Positions 15,723 through 25,274 of a DNA stretch of 64,000 nt are shown here, piece by piece. The translations under genes and the position numbers were made by a program. This stretch comes from Planctomycetales bacterium 71-10 (GTDB lineage Bacteria; Planctomycetota; Planctomycetia; Isosphaerales; Isosphaeraceae), in NCBI GenBank assembly GCA_001898385.1, contig MKTT01000073.1, forward strand, positions 1-64,000, in the 5' to 3' direction. The first letter of the stretch is position 1, and every line of letters begins with the position of its first letter. Below the pieces are notes generated by a model that saw only the letters and a program-made list of their open reading frames with translations, searched no databases and was not told where the DNA came from.

Positions 15723-16076
15723 AGGGATGTGTTCCTGAAAGCCTGACCCGAACGGGGAACGGAGGCGACCCGGACCGTCAGGCCAATCTTAGCCCTGCCT
15801 AGGGATTCGGACAAGGTCGTCCGTGCAATCGACCCATCCGTCCCCGTCGACGTCATCGGCCCTGCGGTACGAAGGATCATTCCTCCTTCGTCGAGGGGAG
15901 CGGGACGGTTCGGCGAAATCCGGCCCGCCACGGCCCTTTCGCATGGGTCACGTCCCCGGGCGGCATCGCGCCGCGTCGCCCCCGAATCGCGTCGGATTCA
16001 AGTCCGGGAGTTCCGCGACCGATTCATTAAGGATGAGGCGAGATCCTCCGAGCCCGCCCCCACCGAGCCGAGCATC
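15723..16076. other. Divergent promoter region, no gene seen
   Basis: This 354-base gap separates the minus-strand prc from the plus-strand anchored protein. It must hold both promoters, but I see no good consensus pair. Open frames within it lack ribosome-binding sites and coding bias. Confidence 0.4.
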
Positions 16077-16811
16077 ATGAACCGCCAAGTCCTCCCCAGC
16101 ATGCTGCTGAGCGTGTTCATCGTCTGCTTCTTCGCGGTCGTCCTGCGGCCCGTCGAGCCGATCGGGGGGCGTACGGCCGCGGCTCCCCCCCGCGACACGC
16201 CGCCCCTGGAGCCCATCGAGCCTCCCGACGTCGCGGTCGACGAGGTCGGCTCGAAGGCCGAGGCGACCCCGCGCCCCTCGGCCGGGCCGAGGCCGACGCC
16301 CGTCGCGAAGGCCGAGGCGACGCCCGAGGCGGCCCTGAATCCCCCGCCTCCCGCCACCGCGACGGCGGCCGTGGAGGCCGTCCCCCCGATCGAGTCGGGC
16401 GCGCCCGCCTCGGCCTCGCGGCCTCCCGGCCCGCCCGAGCCCGCTCCGGTCGTCCACGTCGCGCCTCGCGTCGTGAGCCCGCCTCCCGCCCCTCGCCTCG
16501 ACGAGCCGGCCGAGGTGCGGATCGCCAGCACGCCCGCCCCCCGACGCTCTCCCGCACCGCCCCCCGCGCCCGCCCCCGAGCCGGTCGCGAAGGCGGACGT
16601 CCCCGCTCCGGCTCCCGCGAAAGAGGTGGAGATGACGACGATCCCCCGGGGGGAGCCGGAGACCACGGTGGCCGCCGCGGGGGAGACGCTCGAGGACGTC
16701 GCGTTCCGCGTCTACGGCACCCGCGCCGCGGCCGCGACCCTGCGCGACGCCAACCGCGGGCTGGTCGGCCGCCTCCGCCCCGGCGCCCTGCTCTGGACGC
16801 CCCCGCGTTAA
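16077..16811 (+). CDS. Membrane-anchored Pro/Ala-rich protein with C-terminal LysM-like domain
   Basis: A 244-residue protein with one N-terminal hydrophobic helix (about residues 8-25, uncleaved anchor or signal). A long Pro/Ala/Glu-rich linker (about 30-195) follows. The C-terminal segment ETTVAAAGETLEDVAFRVYG plus TLRDANRGLVGRLRPGALLWTP has the LysM pattern (GETL at the start, YG in the middle, ANR, and a final PG-hydrophobic-W-P). A LysM domain would bind peptidoglycan-like glycans across the periplasm. The start ATG 16077 is the first in the frame. It ends 5 bases before the convergent transglutaminase gene. Confidence 0.75.
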   Translation: MNRQVLPSMLLSVFIVCFFAVVLRPVEPIGGRTAAAPPRDTPPLEPIEPPDVAVDEVGSKAEATPRPSAGPRPTPVAKAEATPEAALNPPPPATATAAVEAVPPIESGAPASASRPPGPPEPAPVVHVAPRVVSPPPAPRLDEPAEVRIASTPAPRRSPAPPPAPAPEPVAKADVPAPAPAKEVEMTTIPRGEPETTVAAAGETLEDVAFRVYGTRAAAATLRDANRGLVGRLRPGALLWTPPR

Positions 16812-16815
16812 GTCG

Positions 16816-19080
16816 TCAGCCGGGAGCCGGCTCGGACAGGCGGGCTTCCAGGAGGTCGAGGCTCTTTTCCAGGTCTTCCAGGGTCTCCGTCGCCAGCTCG
16901 CGGTGGCCGAAGCGCACCTGATAGAACGCCTCCACCACCTTCTCCGGGAGCGCGGCGACCTCGCGGGCCCCGTCCTCCCGGCCGCTGAGGAACCGGAAAG
17001 CCCGGTGCGCGAACTCGCCCTGGGTCTCCGCCGGCGCACGCTTCAGGTCGTAGTCGGCGAGGAGCTGGACCAGGCGGCGATAGAAGAGGACTCCGGAACT
17101 CCCCTGCAAGTCGTCGATCGGGCCTCGCCACAGGGCGAGGAGCCGCTTGAATAGCCAGACGGCCCCCCGGAACAACGCCACCACCAGCGACAGCACGAGG
17201 AACGAGACGACGAAGCCGCGGAAACTGATGAGCGACCGGAAGCTCTGGAAGTCGAAGAGCTTGGAGAACGTCTCGCTCCCCCACTTCCAGATGATGCCGT
17301 AGCCCTCGCGGATCTCCTTGAACAGCTCCCGGACCGGGCTGTAGAGCTTGGCCTGCCGGTTGGAGTCGTAGCCCAGGATGTAGAAGACCCAGACGTAGCG
17401 GAAGAGGTCGGTGACGCCCCGGAAGTGGGAGGCGAGGCCGCCGATCTGGGCGATGGACTTCTCGCGCTCGTTCCCCGGCGTGGGGTCCAGCGAGAGCCAG
17501 CGGGCGCGGCCCTCCTTGTCGCGGCCCAGGTACGCCTCGACCCACGAATGGGCGTGCTTCTGCCGGACGGTCATCGTCTGGGTGAAGTCGTTCCAGTCCC
17601 CCCCCTTGAAGCCGTTGATCATCCGCGAAGGGATCCCCGCCGACCGCAGCAGCATCGCCAGGGCGCTGGCGAAATACTCGCAGTGCCCCTCCTTGCGGTT
17701 GACCAGGAAGTCGACCACCGGGTCCAGCGACGCGTCGACCTGGCGCATCTCCAGCGAGTACGCGAAGACGCCGGGGTCCAGGAGGTAGGCTTCCAGGGCC
17801 TTGGCGCGGGCCCTGACGGCCTCGGGGCCGTCGCCGGGGTGCGCGGCGACGACCGGCCGGGCGATGGGTTCGAGCGCGGCCCGGATGTCGTCGGGGATCT
17901 CCAGCAGGACGTTCTTGATCCGATCGTCGCTGGGGGGGTCCTCGCTGAGCTGGGGGAGGTCCGGGTCCAGCTCCGAGACGATCTCATAGTCGTAAGGCCC
18001 GCGGGCCTCGTTGCGGTAGAGGGTCCCGTCGACGGGGTTGAGCTGGGGCCCCTGGCCCAGGCGATAGGCCGACTCGATCCCCACGAACGGTCGGATGCCG
18101 AAGAGGGTGGGCGAGTCGTTGGCCTCAAGCTTGATGAGCTGGCGGAGGGCCGGCCGCCGGTTCGCCGACCTCCCGCGATAGCTGGCCAGCGTGCGCTGGG
18201 AGCGATAGTTCTGCCGGCGCCAACGCCCCTTCTCGTAGGTGTTCAGCGTGGCGCCGCGCCAGAGCGGCTCGGCGGGCGGCCGGGTCGGGATCTTGTCGCC
18301 GTCGGTGAACTCCACGGTCATGACCGCCGTGTCGTTCTCCAGGATCTCGCCGAGCTGCCCCAGCTCGACCTCCTCTTCGAAGCCGGTCAGGTGCTTCGCC
18401 GTCGTCGGCCCGAACCGCGACCGCGTCACCCCCTGCTGCCGCGGCAGCAGCAGGAACACGAAGAATCCCAGCCCCAGCGTCAGGGCCAGGACCCGGGCGG
18501 TCGCCCAGAAGTAAGGGGCGTCGAACAGGCTGCGGTACGGGTCCTCCTCCAGGGGCTCCAGGGGCGCGCGGGCGTTCGCGACCGTCCCGGCCGGGGCCAG
18601 GAAGCGTCGCGCCTCGCGCTGGAGGAAGAACTGGCCCAGCACCCAGACGGCCAGCACGGCCCAGAGGAACAGCCAGATCCCCACCTGGTCGCCCACGTTG
18701 ATGACCGCCCCGATCAGCACCTGCATCAGGCCGACCATGAACAGGACCCAGTCGTCCTCGATCCGCTTGGGGAGGAAGTACTTGATGAGCTGGAGGGAGA
18801 TCAGCCAGTGCCCCAGGCAGCGGATGGCCTGGGTCTCGTCCATCGTGTACTCGGCGTACAGCAGCCCGAGCGAGCCCACCCCCAGCAGCGTGGCCAGGCC
18901 CGACGGCAGCGACCACTCGGGCTTGCGGTCGACGGTCAGGAACGCGGCCAGGCCGGCGGCGGCCACGACGGGGGGGAGGAACCAGCCGCCGCGGTCGTCG
19001 GTCGGGTCGGCGCACAGGGCGGTGGTGGCGACCGTCATCATCAGGTAGAAGCTGGCCCGATAGACGAGGTAGCTGTTCAC
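16816..19080 (-). CDS. TgpA-like membrane transglutaminase (DUF3488-transglutaminase-DUF4129)
   Basis: A 754-residue inner-membrane protein. The N-terminal third is a DUF3488-type bundle of membrane helices (about residues 5-200). A periplasmic transglutaminase-like core follows, with the papain-type triad Cys467 (EGHCEYFASALAMLLRSAGIP), His511 (HAHSWVEAYL) and Asp532 (LDPTPGN). After a further transmembrane helix near 620-645 there is a DUF4129-type C-terminus. The start is GTG 19080, overlapping the stop of the DUF58 gene (TGA 19079-19077), so the two are coupled. moxR-DUF58-transglutaminase operons are widespread; the substrate of the transglutaminase is usually unknown. The longer open frame upstream of GTG is only a shadow of the DUF58 gene. 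Confidence 0.93.
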   Translation of the reverse strand: MNSYLVYRASFYLMMTVATTALCADPTDDRGGWFLPPVVAAAGLAAFLTVDRKPEWSLPSGLATLLGVGSLGLLYAEYTMDETQAIRCLGHWLISLQLIKYFLPKRIEDDWVLFMVGLMQVLIGAVINVGDQVGIWLFLWAVLAVWVLGQFFLQREARRFLAPAGTVANARAPLEPLEEDPYRSLFDAPYFWATARVLALTLGLGFFVFLLLPRQQGVTRSRFGPTTAKHLTGFEEEVELGQLGEILENDTAVMTVEFTDGDKIPTRPPAEPLWRGATLNTYEKGRWRRQNYRSQRTLASYRGRSANRRPALRQLIKLEANDSPTLFGIRPFVGIESAYRLGQGPQLNPVDGTLYRNEARGPYDYEIVSELDPDLPQLSEDPPSDDRIKNVLLEIPDDIRAALEPIARPVVAAHPGDGPEAVRARAKALEAYLLDPGVFAYSLEMRQVDASLDPVVDFLVNRKEGHCEYFASALAMLLRSAGIPSRMINGFKGGDWNDFTQTMTVRQKHAHSWVEAYLGRDKEGRARWLSLDPTPGNEREKSIAQIGGLASHFRGVTDLFRYVWVFYILGYDSNRQAKLYSPVRELFKEIREGYGIIWKWGSETFSKLFDFQSFRSLISFRGFVVSFLVLSLVVALFRGAVWLFKRLLALWRGPIDDLQGSSGVLFYRRLVQLLADYDLKRAPAETQGEFAHRAFRFLSGREDGAREVAALPEKVVEAFYQVRFGHRELATETLEDLEKSLDLLEARLSEPAPG

Positions 19081-20528
19081 GACCCGCCCCCCTTCCGCGC
19101 CCGCCATGCGGGGACGCCGTCCGACGAGACGGTCTCCTCGATGATGACGCCCTCGTCCTCGGCCTCGCCCGAGAAGATCCCCCGCCGGCGCTCGTCCTGG
19201 GTGGTGAAGCGGTCGGCCTCGGCGGTGGAGAGCCGCTGCTCCAGCAGGCCCCTGGTGTCCTCCTCGGCGAACTGGATCAGCCCGTCCAGCTCCCCCTGGG
19301 CCGCGTTGAACGCCAGGACCCGCCCCATGAGGCTGCGGGCCGACGTCGCGTTCAGCCGCGCCGACCGCTCGGCCTCCTCCATCAGGTTCAGGGGCCGGGT
19401 CCCGACGACGATCAGCAGCGCGTCGCGGAGCGTCGGGGGGGGCAGGGCGTCGATCAGGTCGGCGAGCCCCCCCTCGTTGACCGGGCGGAGGACGGCGAGC
19501 TGTTCCAGCAGCTCGTGCAGCAGCTTGACCGACGCCGGGCCCTGGATCACGCCCGGGGCCGGGCCGGTCCAGCCCAGGACGAGCCGGCGGCCCTGGCGGC
19601 GGCAGGTCTCCAGGCAGACGGTCGCGGCGAACGAGATGGCCTGCTCCACCGCCTCGCGCTGCTCGGGCGGGACCTTCGTCCGGGGGAGCCACGGGTCGAT
19701 CAGGATGGCCAGGTCCTGCTCGTTCTGCTGTTCGAACTCCTTGACCATCAGCTCGCCGCGGCGGGCCGACGTCCGCCAGTGGATCCAGCGCGGGCTGTCG
19801 CCGGAGCGGTAGTCGCGCAGGCCGTGGTATTCCTCCTGCTGGGCCGAGCGGTCGTGGCGGCGGCCCAGGCGGTTCTCGCTGGTCTGGCGCTGGAGCTGGA
19901 ACCATCGCCGCGTCAGCCGGCCGATACGCGGGTACACGAACAGCGACTCTGGCAGCGGCACGGTCACCCGGCGCTCCACGATCCCGAACGGGGCGCGCGT
20001 CCCCAGGTCCAGGTTCTGGAACCGGTAGTTCCCCCGCCGCGGCGGCTCCCCCTCCCATCGCATCCGGGCCCGGTCGCGAGCGACCACGCGCGGGAAGAAG
20101 ACCTTGGGGGTCAGCACCGCCCCGGACGCCCCGCGCTCGGCGGAGACGAGCTGGTCTTCCAGGAACAGGGCCAGGGCGGCCATGCGGCGGCGGCCGTTCT
20201 CCAGCGTGTAGTCCACGACCAGCGGGTCGCCCGCGAAGACGTAGCCGGGGCTGCGCCGCAGGACGCTCAGGCGCCGCAGCATGGCCCGGCTGCCGAACCA
20301 CGAGGCCACGAACGGCCCGGCGGCCGTGGTGGCCACCAGGAGGATGAGGTTGATCTGCTGGAGCATGCCCGCCGCCAGCAGGACCAGCATCACGCCGAAG
20401 TAGCCGAACCCCTCGCGGGTGACGAGGGTCCGCTCGGTCGGCACCAGGGCCTGGATCAGCCCCCTGGCCAGGCCGCCGGCCCGCCGCTTCTTCGGGCGCG
20501 AGGCCCTGGGTCGCTCGTCCGCGATCAT
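19077..20528 (-). CDS. DUF58 domain protein
   Basis: A 483-residue membrane-associated protein. A basic N-terminus is followed by two closely spaced hydrophobic helices (about 42-80) and a beta-rich region. The DUF58 core contains the family signature EEYHGLRDYRSGDSPRWIHWRTSARRG, then LMVKEFEQQNEQDLAILIDPW, which starts a vWA-like fold. DUF58 proteins work with MoxR AAA ATPases, probably as substrate or adaptor, in envelope or metal-cofactor maturation. ATG 20528 is the start. The gene lies 73 bases downstream of moxR and overlaps the transglutaminase gene by four bases. Confidence 0.92.
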   Translation of the reverse strand: MIADERPRASRPKKRRAGGLARGLIQALVPTERTLVTREGFGYFGVMLVLLAAGMLQQINLILLVATTAAGPFVASWFGSRAMLRRLSVLRRSPGYVFAGDPLVVDYTLENGRRRMAALALFLEDQLVSAERGASGAVLTPKVFFPRVVARDRARMRWEGEPPRRGNYRFQNLDLGTRAPFGIVERRVTVPLPESLFVYPRIGRLTRRWFQLQRQTSENRLGRRHDRSAQQEEYHGLRDYRSGDSPRWIHWRTSARRGELMVKEFEQQNEQDLAILIDPWLPRTKVPPEQREAVEQAISFAATVCLETCRRQGRRLVLGWTGPAPGVIQGPASVKLLHELLEQLAVLRPVNEGGLADLIDALPPPTLRDALLIVVGTRPLNLMEEAERSARLNATSARSLMGRVLAFNAAQGELDGLIQFAEEDTRGLLEQRLSTAEADRFTTQDERRRGIFSGEAEDEGVIIEETVSSDGVPAWRARKGGGS

Positions 20529-20601
20529 CGCTCGATCCCCCCCGGCCGCGCCGATGGTCCGATCATGGCTGCCCGCGCCCGCGTCGATCCTCGCGGCCGG
20601 C

Positions 20602-21579
20602 TCAGGTCGGGACCTTCACGCGGTCGATGATGTCGCGGATGATCGCCTCGGCCGCGCCGAACTCGCCCGCCTGGAGGAACGACTTGCCCAGGACGCGGTG
20701 GGCCAGCACCGGCACCGCCAGCGCCTTCACGTCGTCGGGGACCACGAAGTCCCGCCCGGAGACCATCGCCAGGCTCTGGGCGGCCCGATAGAGCGTCAGC
20801 GCGCCGCGGGTGCTCACGCCGACGTGCAGGTCCTCGCTCCGGCGGGTCAGGTGGACGACGTCCAGCAGGTAGTCGGCGATCGCCTCGTCGACCCGCACCT
20901 TCCGCACGCCCTCCTGGAGCCGCACCACGTCGGCCGCCGTCAGGACGGGCTTCAGGGCCTTGACCGGCTCGCCCGCGCGATGGTCGTGCAGCAGCCGCTT
21001 CTCCTCCGCCCGGATCGGGTAGCCCATCCGCAGCCGGATCATGAAGCGGTCGAGCTGGCTCTCCGGCAGGACGTAGGTCCCCTCGAACTCGTAGGGGTTC
21101 TGCGTCGCCAGGACGATGAACGGTTGTTCGAGGGGGTAGGTGACCCCCTCCACGGAGACCTGGCGGTCGGCCATGGCTTCCAGCAGGGCGCTCTGGGTGC
21201 GCGGGGTGGTGCGGTTGATCTCGTCGGCCAGGACCACGTTGGCGAAGACGGGGCCGGGCTTGAAGACGAACTCGCCGGACGGCGCGTGGAAGACGCTCGA
21301 CCCCAGGACGTCCGAGGGAAGAAGATCGGGCGTGAACTGGATTCGGCGGAACGAACAGTCGATACTGGCCGCGAGGGCCCGCGCCAGCAGGGTCTTGCCG
21401 ACGCCCGGCACGTCCTCCAGGAGGACGTGCCCCTGGGCGAGCAGGGCGACCACGGCGAGCTTGATGGTCTCGGCCTTGCCGAGCACCACCTGACCGACGT
21501 TCTCCAGCAGCCGGCTCGTCAGGGCGTAGAGGTCTTCCTGGGCGGACGACGCGACTTCGGTCGATTGCGGTGGGGTCAT
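20602..21579 (-). CDS. moxR: MoxR-family AAA+ ATPase
   Basis: A 325-residue cytoplasmic AAA+ ATPase of the MoxR family. Walker A is EDVPGVGKT (residues 55-63) and Walker B is VVLADEINR (about 113-121). Other family blocks are RIQFTPDLLPSDVLGS, TPRTQSALLEAMADRQVSVEG, FIVLATQNPYEFEGTYVLPE and LDRFMIRLRMGYP. MoxR proteins act as chaperone-like motors with vWA-domain partners, here most likely the DUF58 protein encoded next. It is the first gene of the three-gene operon and is divergent from the glycosyltransferase at 21722. Confidence 0.95.
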   Translation of the reverse strand: MTPPQSTEVASSAQEDLYALTSRLLENVGQVVLGKAETIKLAVVALLAQGHVLLEDVPGVGKTLLARALAASIDCSFRRIQFTPDLLPSDVLGSSVFHAPSGEFVFKPGPVFANVVLADEINRTTPRTQSALLEAMADRQVSVEGVTYPLEQPFIVLATQNPYEFEGTYVLPESQLDRFMIRLRMGYPIRAEEKRLLHDHRAGEPVKALKPVLTAADVVRLQEGVRKVRVDEAIADYLLDVVHLTRRSEDLHVGVSTRGALTLYRAAQSLAMVSGRDFVVPDDVKALAVPVLAHRVLGKSFLQAGEFGAAEAIIRDIIDRVKVPT

Positions 21580-21640
21580 TCCGTGGGCTCGTCGGGTGCT
21601 CGGGCGCGACCGCCGGATCCGGACCGGTCCGGCCCACCAC

Positions 21641-21646
21641 TATAAT
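21641..21646 (+). promoter_or_regulatory. Consensus -10 (TATAAT) upstream of the GT4 gene
   Basis: A perfect TATAAT stands at 21641-21646 in otherwise very GC-rich sequence, 76 bases before the GTG start at 21722. No good -35 is visible at 16-18 bases upstream. The site lies in the 142-bp divergent spacer shared with moxR. Confidence 0.45.
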
Positions 21647-21721
21647 CCACGCACGCCGCGGATCCAACGCCCGCACGCACCCGAATCGACAAGCGTCCCC
21701 GGGTGCGGGGAGAGGGGGCCG

Positions 21722-22816
21722 GTGACGGACGAAGACGCCTCGACGCCCCTGGACGTCGTGATCCTGGCCGGACGGCTCGGGCTCGACGACGACGGCTGGC
21801 CGCTCGGCCCGCTGCTCGACCGCCTGGAGCGGCGCGGGGTCGCCCCCCGGGTCGTCTGCACCGGCCGCGCCGACCAGCGCGAGGACCCCCGCATCGTGGT
21901 CGCCCCGGCGCTGGGCCGGCGCTGGCTGAAGGCCCTGGCCGTCCGTCGGGTCGCCGGAGGCCGGGCCGCCCCCCGGCCGGCCGTCCTGCACGCCCTCCAC
22001 GAGGAGACCGCCGACGTCGCCCTGGCCCTGGCCGAGACCTGGCGCGTCCCCTACCTCCAGACGGTCGACGACTTCCTCGTCGCCGAGGACGGCCTCCGCA
22101 TCAGCCGCCGATGGCTGCACGCGTTCATCGCCTCCAGCGACGAGCTGCGCGACATCCTGACCGGCGAGCTGGGCGTCCCCCTCGGCTCCATCGCCGTCAT
22201 CCCGCCCGGCGTCGTGGTCGATCCCCTCCCCCGCCCCCCCGGCGGCGCGGCGGTCCCGGTCGTCGGCGTCGCCGGCCCTCCGCTGCTGGAGACCGGCTTC
22301 GCCCCGTTCCTGGAGGCCGCCGGCCTCGTCCTGGGCCGCGGCCGCGACGTCGAGTTCCTGATCGCCGTCCAGGGGGGCGATTCGATCGAGGTCCGCCGCC
22401 ACGCCCAGGCCCTGAAGATCCAGGAGCGCGTGACGGTCGCCGACTTCGACCTCGTCGGCCCCCGGCTCTGGTCGGTGCTCGACGTCTACTGCCAGCCGTC
22501 GCTGGAGCCCAGCGCCGGCCGCACGCTGACGCTCGCGCTGGTCCAGGGGGTCCCCAGCATCGCCTCCAACGTCCGGGGCCTCCGCGGGCTGATCCGTCCG
22601 GGCCGATCGGGGATGCTCGTCCCCCCGGACGACGCCCCCGCGCTGGCCGACGCCATCGCCCGACTGCTCGACGACCGCGACGCCGCCCGCGCGCTGGCCG
22701 ACGCCGCCCAGGCCGACCTCCGCTCCCGCTTCGACATCGACGCCGAGGCCGACAAGCTCGCCGACCTCTACCGCAAGGCCGCCGCGTCCGAGGCCGGTAC
22801 GTCGTCCACATCCTGA
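21722..22816 (+). CDS. Family 4-type glycosyltransferase
   Basis: A 364-residue protein with the GT-B fold of family 4 glycosyltransferases, which transfer a sugar from a nucleotide donor and retain the anomeric configuration. The C-terminal donor domain shows VYCQPSLEPSAGRTLTLALVQGVPSIASNVRGLRG, the usual Glu-rich donor-binding loop, then GMLVPPDDAPALADAIARLLDD. The N-terminal half is less typical and has lost most recognisable acceptor motifs. Translation starts at GTG 21722, directly after a GGGGAGAGGGGG stretch. The C-terminal 49 bases overlap the end of the convergent membrane-protein gene. Substrate unknown. Confidence 0.82.
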   Translation: MTDEDASTPLDVVILAGRLGLDDDGWPLGPLLDRLERRGVAPRVVCTGRADQREDPRIVVAPALGRRWLKALAVRRVAGGRAAPRPAVLHALHEETADVALALAETWRVPYLQTVDDFLVAEDGLRISRRWLHAFIASSDELRDILTGELGVPLGSIAVIPPGVVVDPLPRPPGGAAVPVVGVAGPPLLETGFAPFLEAAGLVLGRGRDVEFLIAVQGGDSIEVRRHAQALKIQERVTVADFDLVGPRLWSVLDVYCQPSLEPSAGRTLTLALVQGVPSIASNVRGLRGLIRPGRSGMLVPPDDAPALADAIARLLDDRDAARALADAAQADLRSRFDIDAEADKLADLYRKAAASEAGTSSTS

Positions 22817-23847
22817 CGCAGCAGCAGGTAAGCCCGCGCCGCCGCGCTCCAGAAGAAAGCGTAGGTCCACGCAGGGCAAGCGAGCCCCACCAGCGTCGAC
22901 CCCGGCCCCTCGAACAGCCCGCCCAGCGAGCCCGGCGCGTCCGGGTACGCCGCCAGGCCCGCCCCCCAGACGGCCTGGTGGACCGAGGCCGAGAGGAAGA
23001 CCTCGAACGCCGCCAGCCCGAGCGTCCCCAGCCCCCATGAAACCAGCACGCACGCCGCAAAGCCCATCGGCCGGCGGCGGACGTAGCCGAAGGTCCGCCC
23101 GATCGCCTCGACGGCCCGGTCGGACTCCGCGGCGACCGCGACCGGGACGAGCGGCCAGGTGGCGACCATCAGAACCAGCAAGGTGGCGCTCGCCAGCCCC
23201 AGCAGGAGCGGGCCGACGGTGAGGAGCGCCGCCATCGCCGGGGGGAGTTGCGGGACCATGCGAGCGACCAGCCCGAACGCCGCCGATCCGACGCCGAGGG
23301 CCAGGGCGATCGCCAGGGGGTGCAGCGGCGCCGCGATCACGCTCCCCGCGCGGCCGATCCCGAGACCGAGAGCCTCGCGCAACGTCGGCCGCCGGCCGGT
23401 CGCCGCCTCGACGACCGCCAGGCGGGCGATCGCGGAGCCGGCCGCCCCCAGGACGGCGATCGCCCACAGCAGCCGCAGGAAGGCCGTCGGGGCGCGGTCG
23501 CGACGGCCGTCGATCGCGAACGCCTCCATCAAGGGCCCGACCAGCACGCGGATTGGGGCCGTCAGGTTCCACGCCGGGCGGCGGATCGCCTCGGCGAAGT
23601 CGGCCGTCGACCGGAACGGGAAGCCGTAAAGGCTGTGGAACTCCAGCGCCCGAGGCGTGGGGCCCATGCGCGACGGCGGCGAGATCGACTCGACCGCCGA
23701 CCATCCCGCCTGCACCAGCACTAGGGCCGCCGCCGCCAGGACGAGCTTGCGCACGTCGAACGCCGACGGGACGGCGCGGGCCAGGCGGAGCCAATCTTGC
23801 AGGCCGATGCGGTCGGGGCGGGGCGGGGTCTTGGGTTCCTCGGACAT
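22768..23847 (-). CDS. Multi-pass membrane protein, unrecognised
   Basis: A 359-residue membrane protein with about six hydrophobic segments (near 35-50, 125-145, 170-190, 205-240, 260-285, 320-340) and a cytoplasmic N-terminus. Between helices lie RLLWAIAVLGAAGSAIARL and the Arg-rich AIGRTFGYVRRRPMGFAACVLVSWG. The latter resembles the helix-turn-helix of DUF975/glycerophosphoryl-type integral membrane proteins, though I cannot assign a family. ATG 23847 has GGAG 12 bases upstream; GTG 23865 is an alternative. It overlaps the convergent glycosyltransferase gene by 49 bases and lies 64 bases downstream of manA, so it may be its operon partner. Confidence 0.75.
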   Translation of the reverse strand: MSEEPKTPPRPDRIGLQDWLRLARAVPSAFDVRKLVLAAAALVLVQAGWSAVESISPPSRMGPTPRALEFHSLYGFPFRSTADFAEAIRRPAWNLTAPIRVLVGPLMEAFAIDGRRDRAPTAFLRLLWAIAVLGAAGSAIARLAVVEAATGRRPTLREALGLGIGRAGSVIAAPLHPLAIALALGVGSAAFGLVARMVPQLPPAMAALLTVGPLLLGLASATLLVLMVATWPLVPVAVAAESDRAVEAIGRTFGYVRRRPMGFAACVLVSWGLGTLGLAAFEVFLSASVHQAVWGAGLAAYPDAPGSLGGLFEGPGSTLVGLACPAWTYAFFWSAAARAYLLLRQDVDDVPASDAAALR

Positions 23848-23911
23848 GCTGCGGGGCGGCTCCACGGCGGGCTTCGGTCGACGCCGGCCCGCCGTGGCGT
23901 GCGCGGGCGGC

Positions 23912-24895
23912 TCAGGGCTGCTGGCAGGCCAGGACGACGGCCCGGCCGACGGGATAGATCATCGTCGCGCCGATCGACGACGGCAAGAGGACGGTCTCGC
24001 CGCGGCGGAACGACAGGTCGCCGCGAGGACTTCGGACGCGGGCCTCGCCGTCCAGGACCATCAGGATCGTGAACCGGTCGTCGCGGCCGATCTCGGTCGC
24101 CGCCGTGAGGGTCCAGCGCTCCAGCTCGAAGTACGCGCACTTCGCCAGCGGTTCGCGGACGTCGCCGTTCTCCAGGACCTGGGGCACGGGGACGACCGGG
24201 TCGACGGGCCCGCGATCGAAGTCGATGCAGCGCATGGCCTTCTCGACGTGCAGCTCGCGCGGGCGGCCGTCGGCGCCCACCCGGTTCCAGTCGAACACGC
24301 GGAACGTGGCGTCCGACATCTGCTGGAACTCGGCGATCACGACCCCCTCGCCCAGCGCGTGGACCGTCCCGGCCTCGACGAGGATGCAGTCGCCGGGCTT
24401 CGGCTCGATCCGGTGCAGCAGCGGCTCGACCTCGCCGTTCGCGATCCCCCGCTCCAGCGCCCGGCGGTCGACGCCCGGCTTGAGGCCGGCGTAGAGGACC
24501 GACCCGGGCTCGGCGTGGAGGACGACCCAGGCCTCCGTCTTGCCGCTGTCGTTCGCCAGCTCTCGGCCCAGGGCGTCGTCGGGGTGGACCTGGACGGACA
24601 GGTTCTCGCGGGCGTCCAGCAGCTTCACCAGCAGCGGGAACTGCTCCTGGCCGGCGCGGGCCTTGCCGAAGAGGTCGGCGGGTCGCTTCCGGACGAAGTC
24701 GCGGAGGGTGATCCCGGCGTACATGCCGTCGCGGACGACGCTGACCTCGTCGTGGTAGTCGGCCAGCTCCCAGCTCTCGGCGTAGTCCTCCCCCTCGCCG
24801 ATGGGCTTGCCCAGCAGCGTCCCCAGCTTGCGACCGCCCCAGACCAGCCGGCGGAGGATCGGCGTGAAGGCGAGCGGTTCGAGCGGCGCCTGCAT
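23912..24895 (-). CDS. manA: Mannose-6-phosphate isomerase, class I
   Basis: A 327-residue cytoplasmic zinc enzyme that interconverts mannose 6-phosphate and fructose 6-phosphate. The cupin core carries the zinc ligands in VQVHPDD (Gln102, His104), KTEAWVVL (Glu121) and AGTVHALG (His179). It is of the short Bacillus-like type rather than the 390-residue E. coli type. ATG 24895 is preceded by GGAGG at 6 bases, which settles the start. It can feed mannose into glycolysis or supply GDP-mannose for polysaccharides, which fits the sugar-transferase cluster at the right of the window. Confidence 0.94.
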   Translation of the reverse strand: MQAPLEPLAFTPILRRLVWGGRKLGTLLGKPIGEGEDYAESWELADYHDEVSVVRDGMYAGITLRDFVRKRPADLFGKARAGQEQFPLLVKLLDARENLSVQVHPDDALGRELANDSGKTEAWVVLHAEPGSVLYAGLKPGVDRRALERGIANGEVEPLLHRIEPKPGDCILVEAGTVHALGEGVVIAEFQQMSDATFRVFDWNRVGADGRPRELHVEKAMRCIDFDRGPVDPVVPVPQVLENGDVREPLAKCAYFELERWTLTAATEIGRDDRFTILMVLDGEARVRSPRGDLSFRRGETVLLPSSIGATMIYPVGRAVVLACQQP

Positions 24896-25274
24896 GATGG
24901 GCCTCCATCCCCGGCGCGAAAATCCCCGTGCGAGCGAGGGCGACGGCGTATCGACCTGGTGCGTCTTCATGGTTCGGGTCGGCTCCATGCCTGGGGATGC
25001 GGCTCCTTGGGGGGCCGCGCGAGGGCGCGGCGACCGCCATTTGTAACGCGACGCCGGCGCGGCGTCCATCGCGACTGGCGTTCCGGGGGGACCGCTGCTA
25101 GACTCGACGGCACAGGAACGCCCCCGCGCGCCCGGCCGTCCCCGCGAGGCCGACGCGCGGCGCCGCCCGCCAAGGGCTCCGGCCTCGGGACCGGCCGTCG
25201 CAGCCCGCGTCTCCTCCGCCTCGAATCGTCGCCCCGCCCATCGCGGCGGGCCCACCCCCGTTGGTCCACGTCCA

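Noticed and set aside
16816-20301. A single 1161-residue reading of the transglutaminase gene
   Set aside because: The extra N-terminal 400 codons are an out-of-frame shadow of the DUF58 gene. The GTG at 19080 with four-base overlap is the real start.
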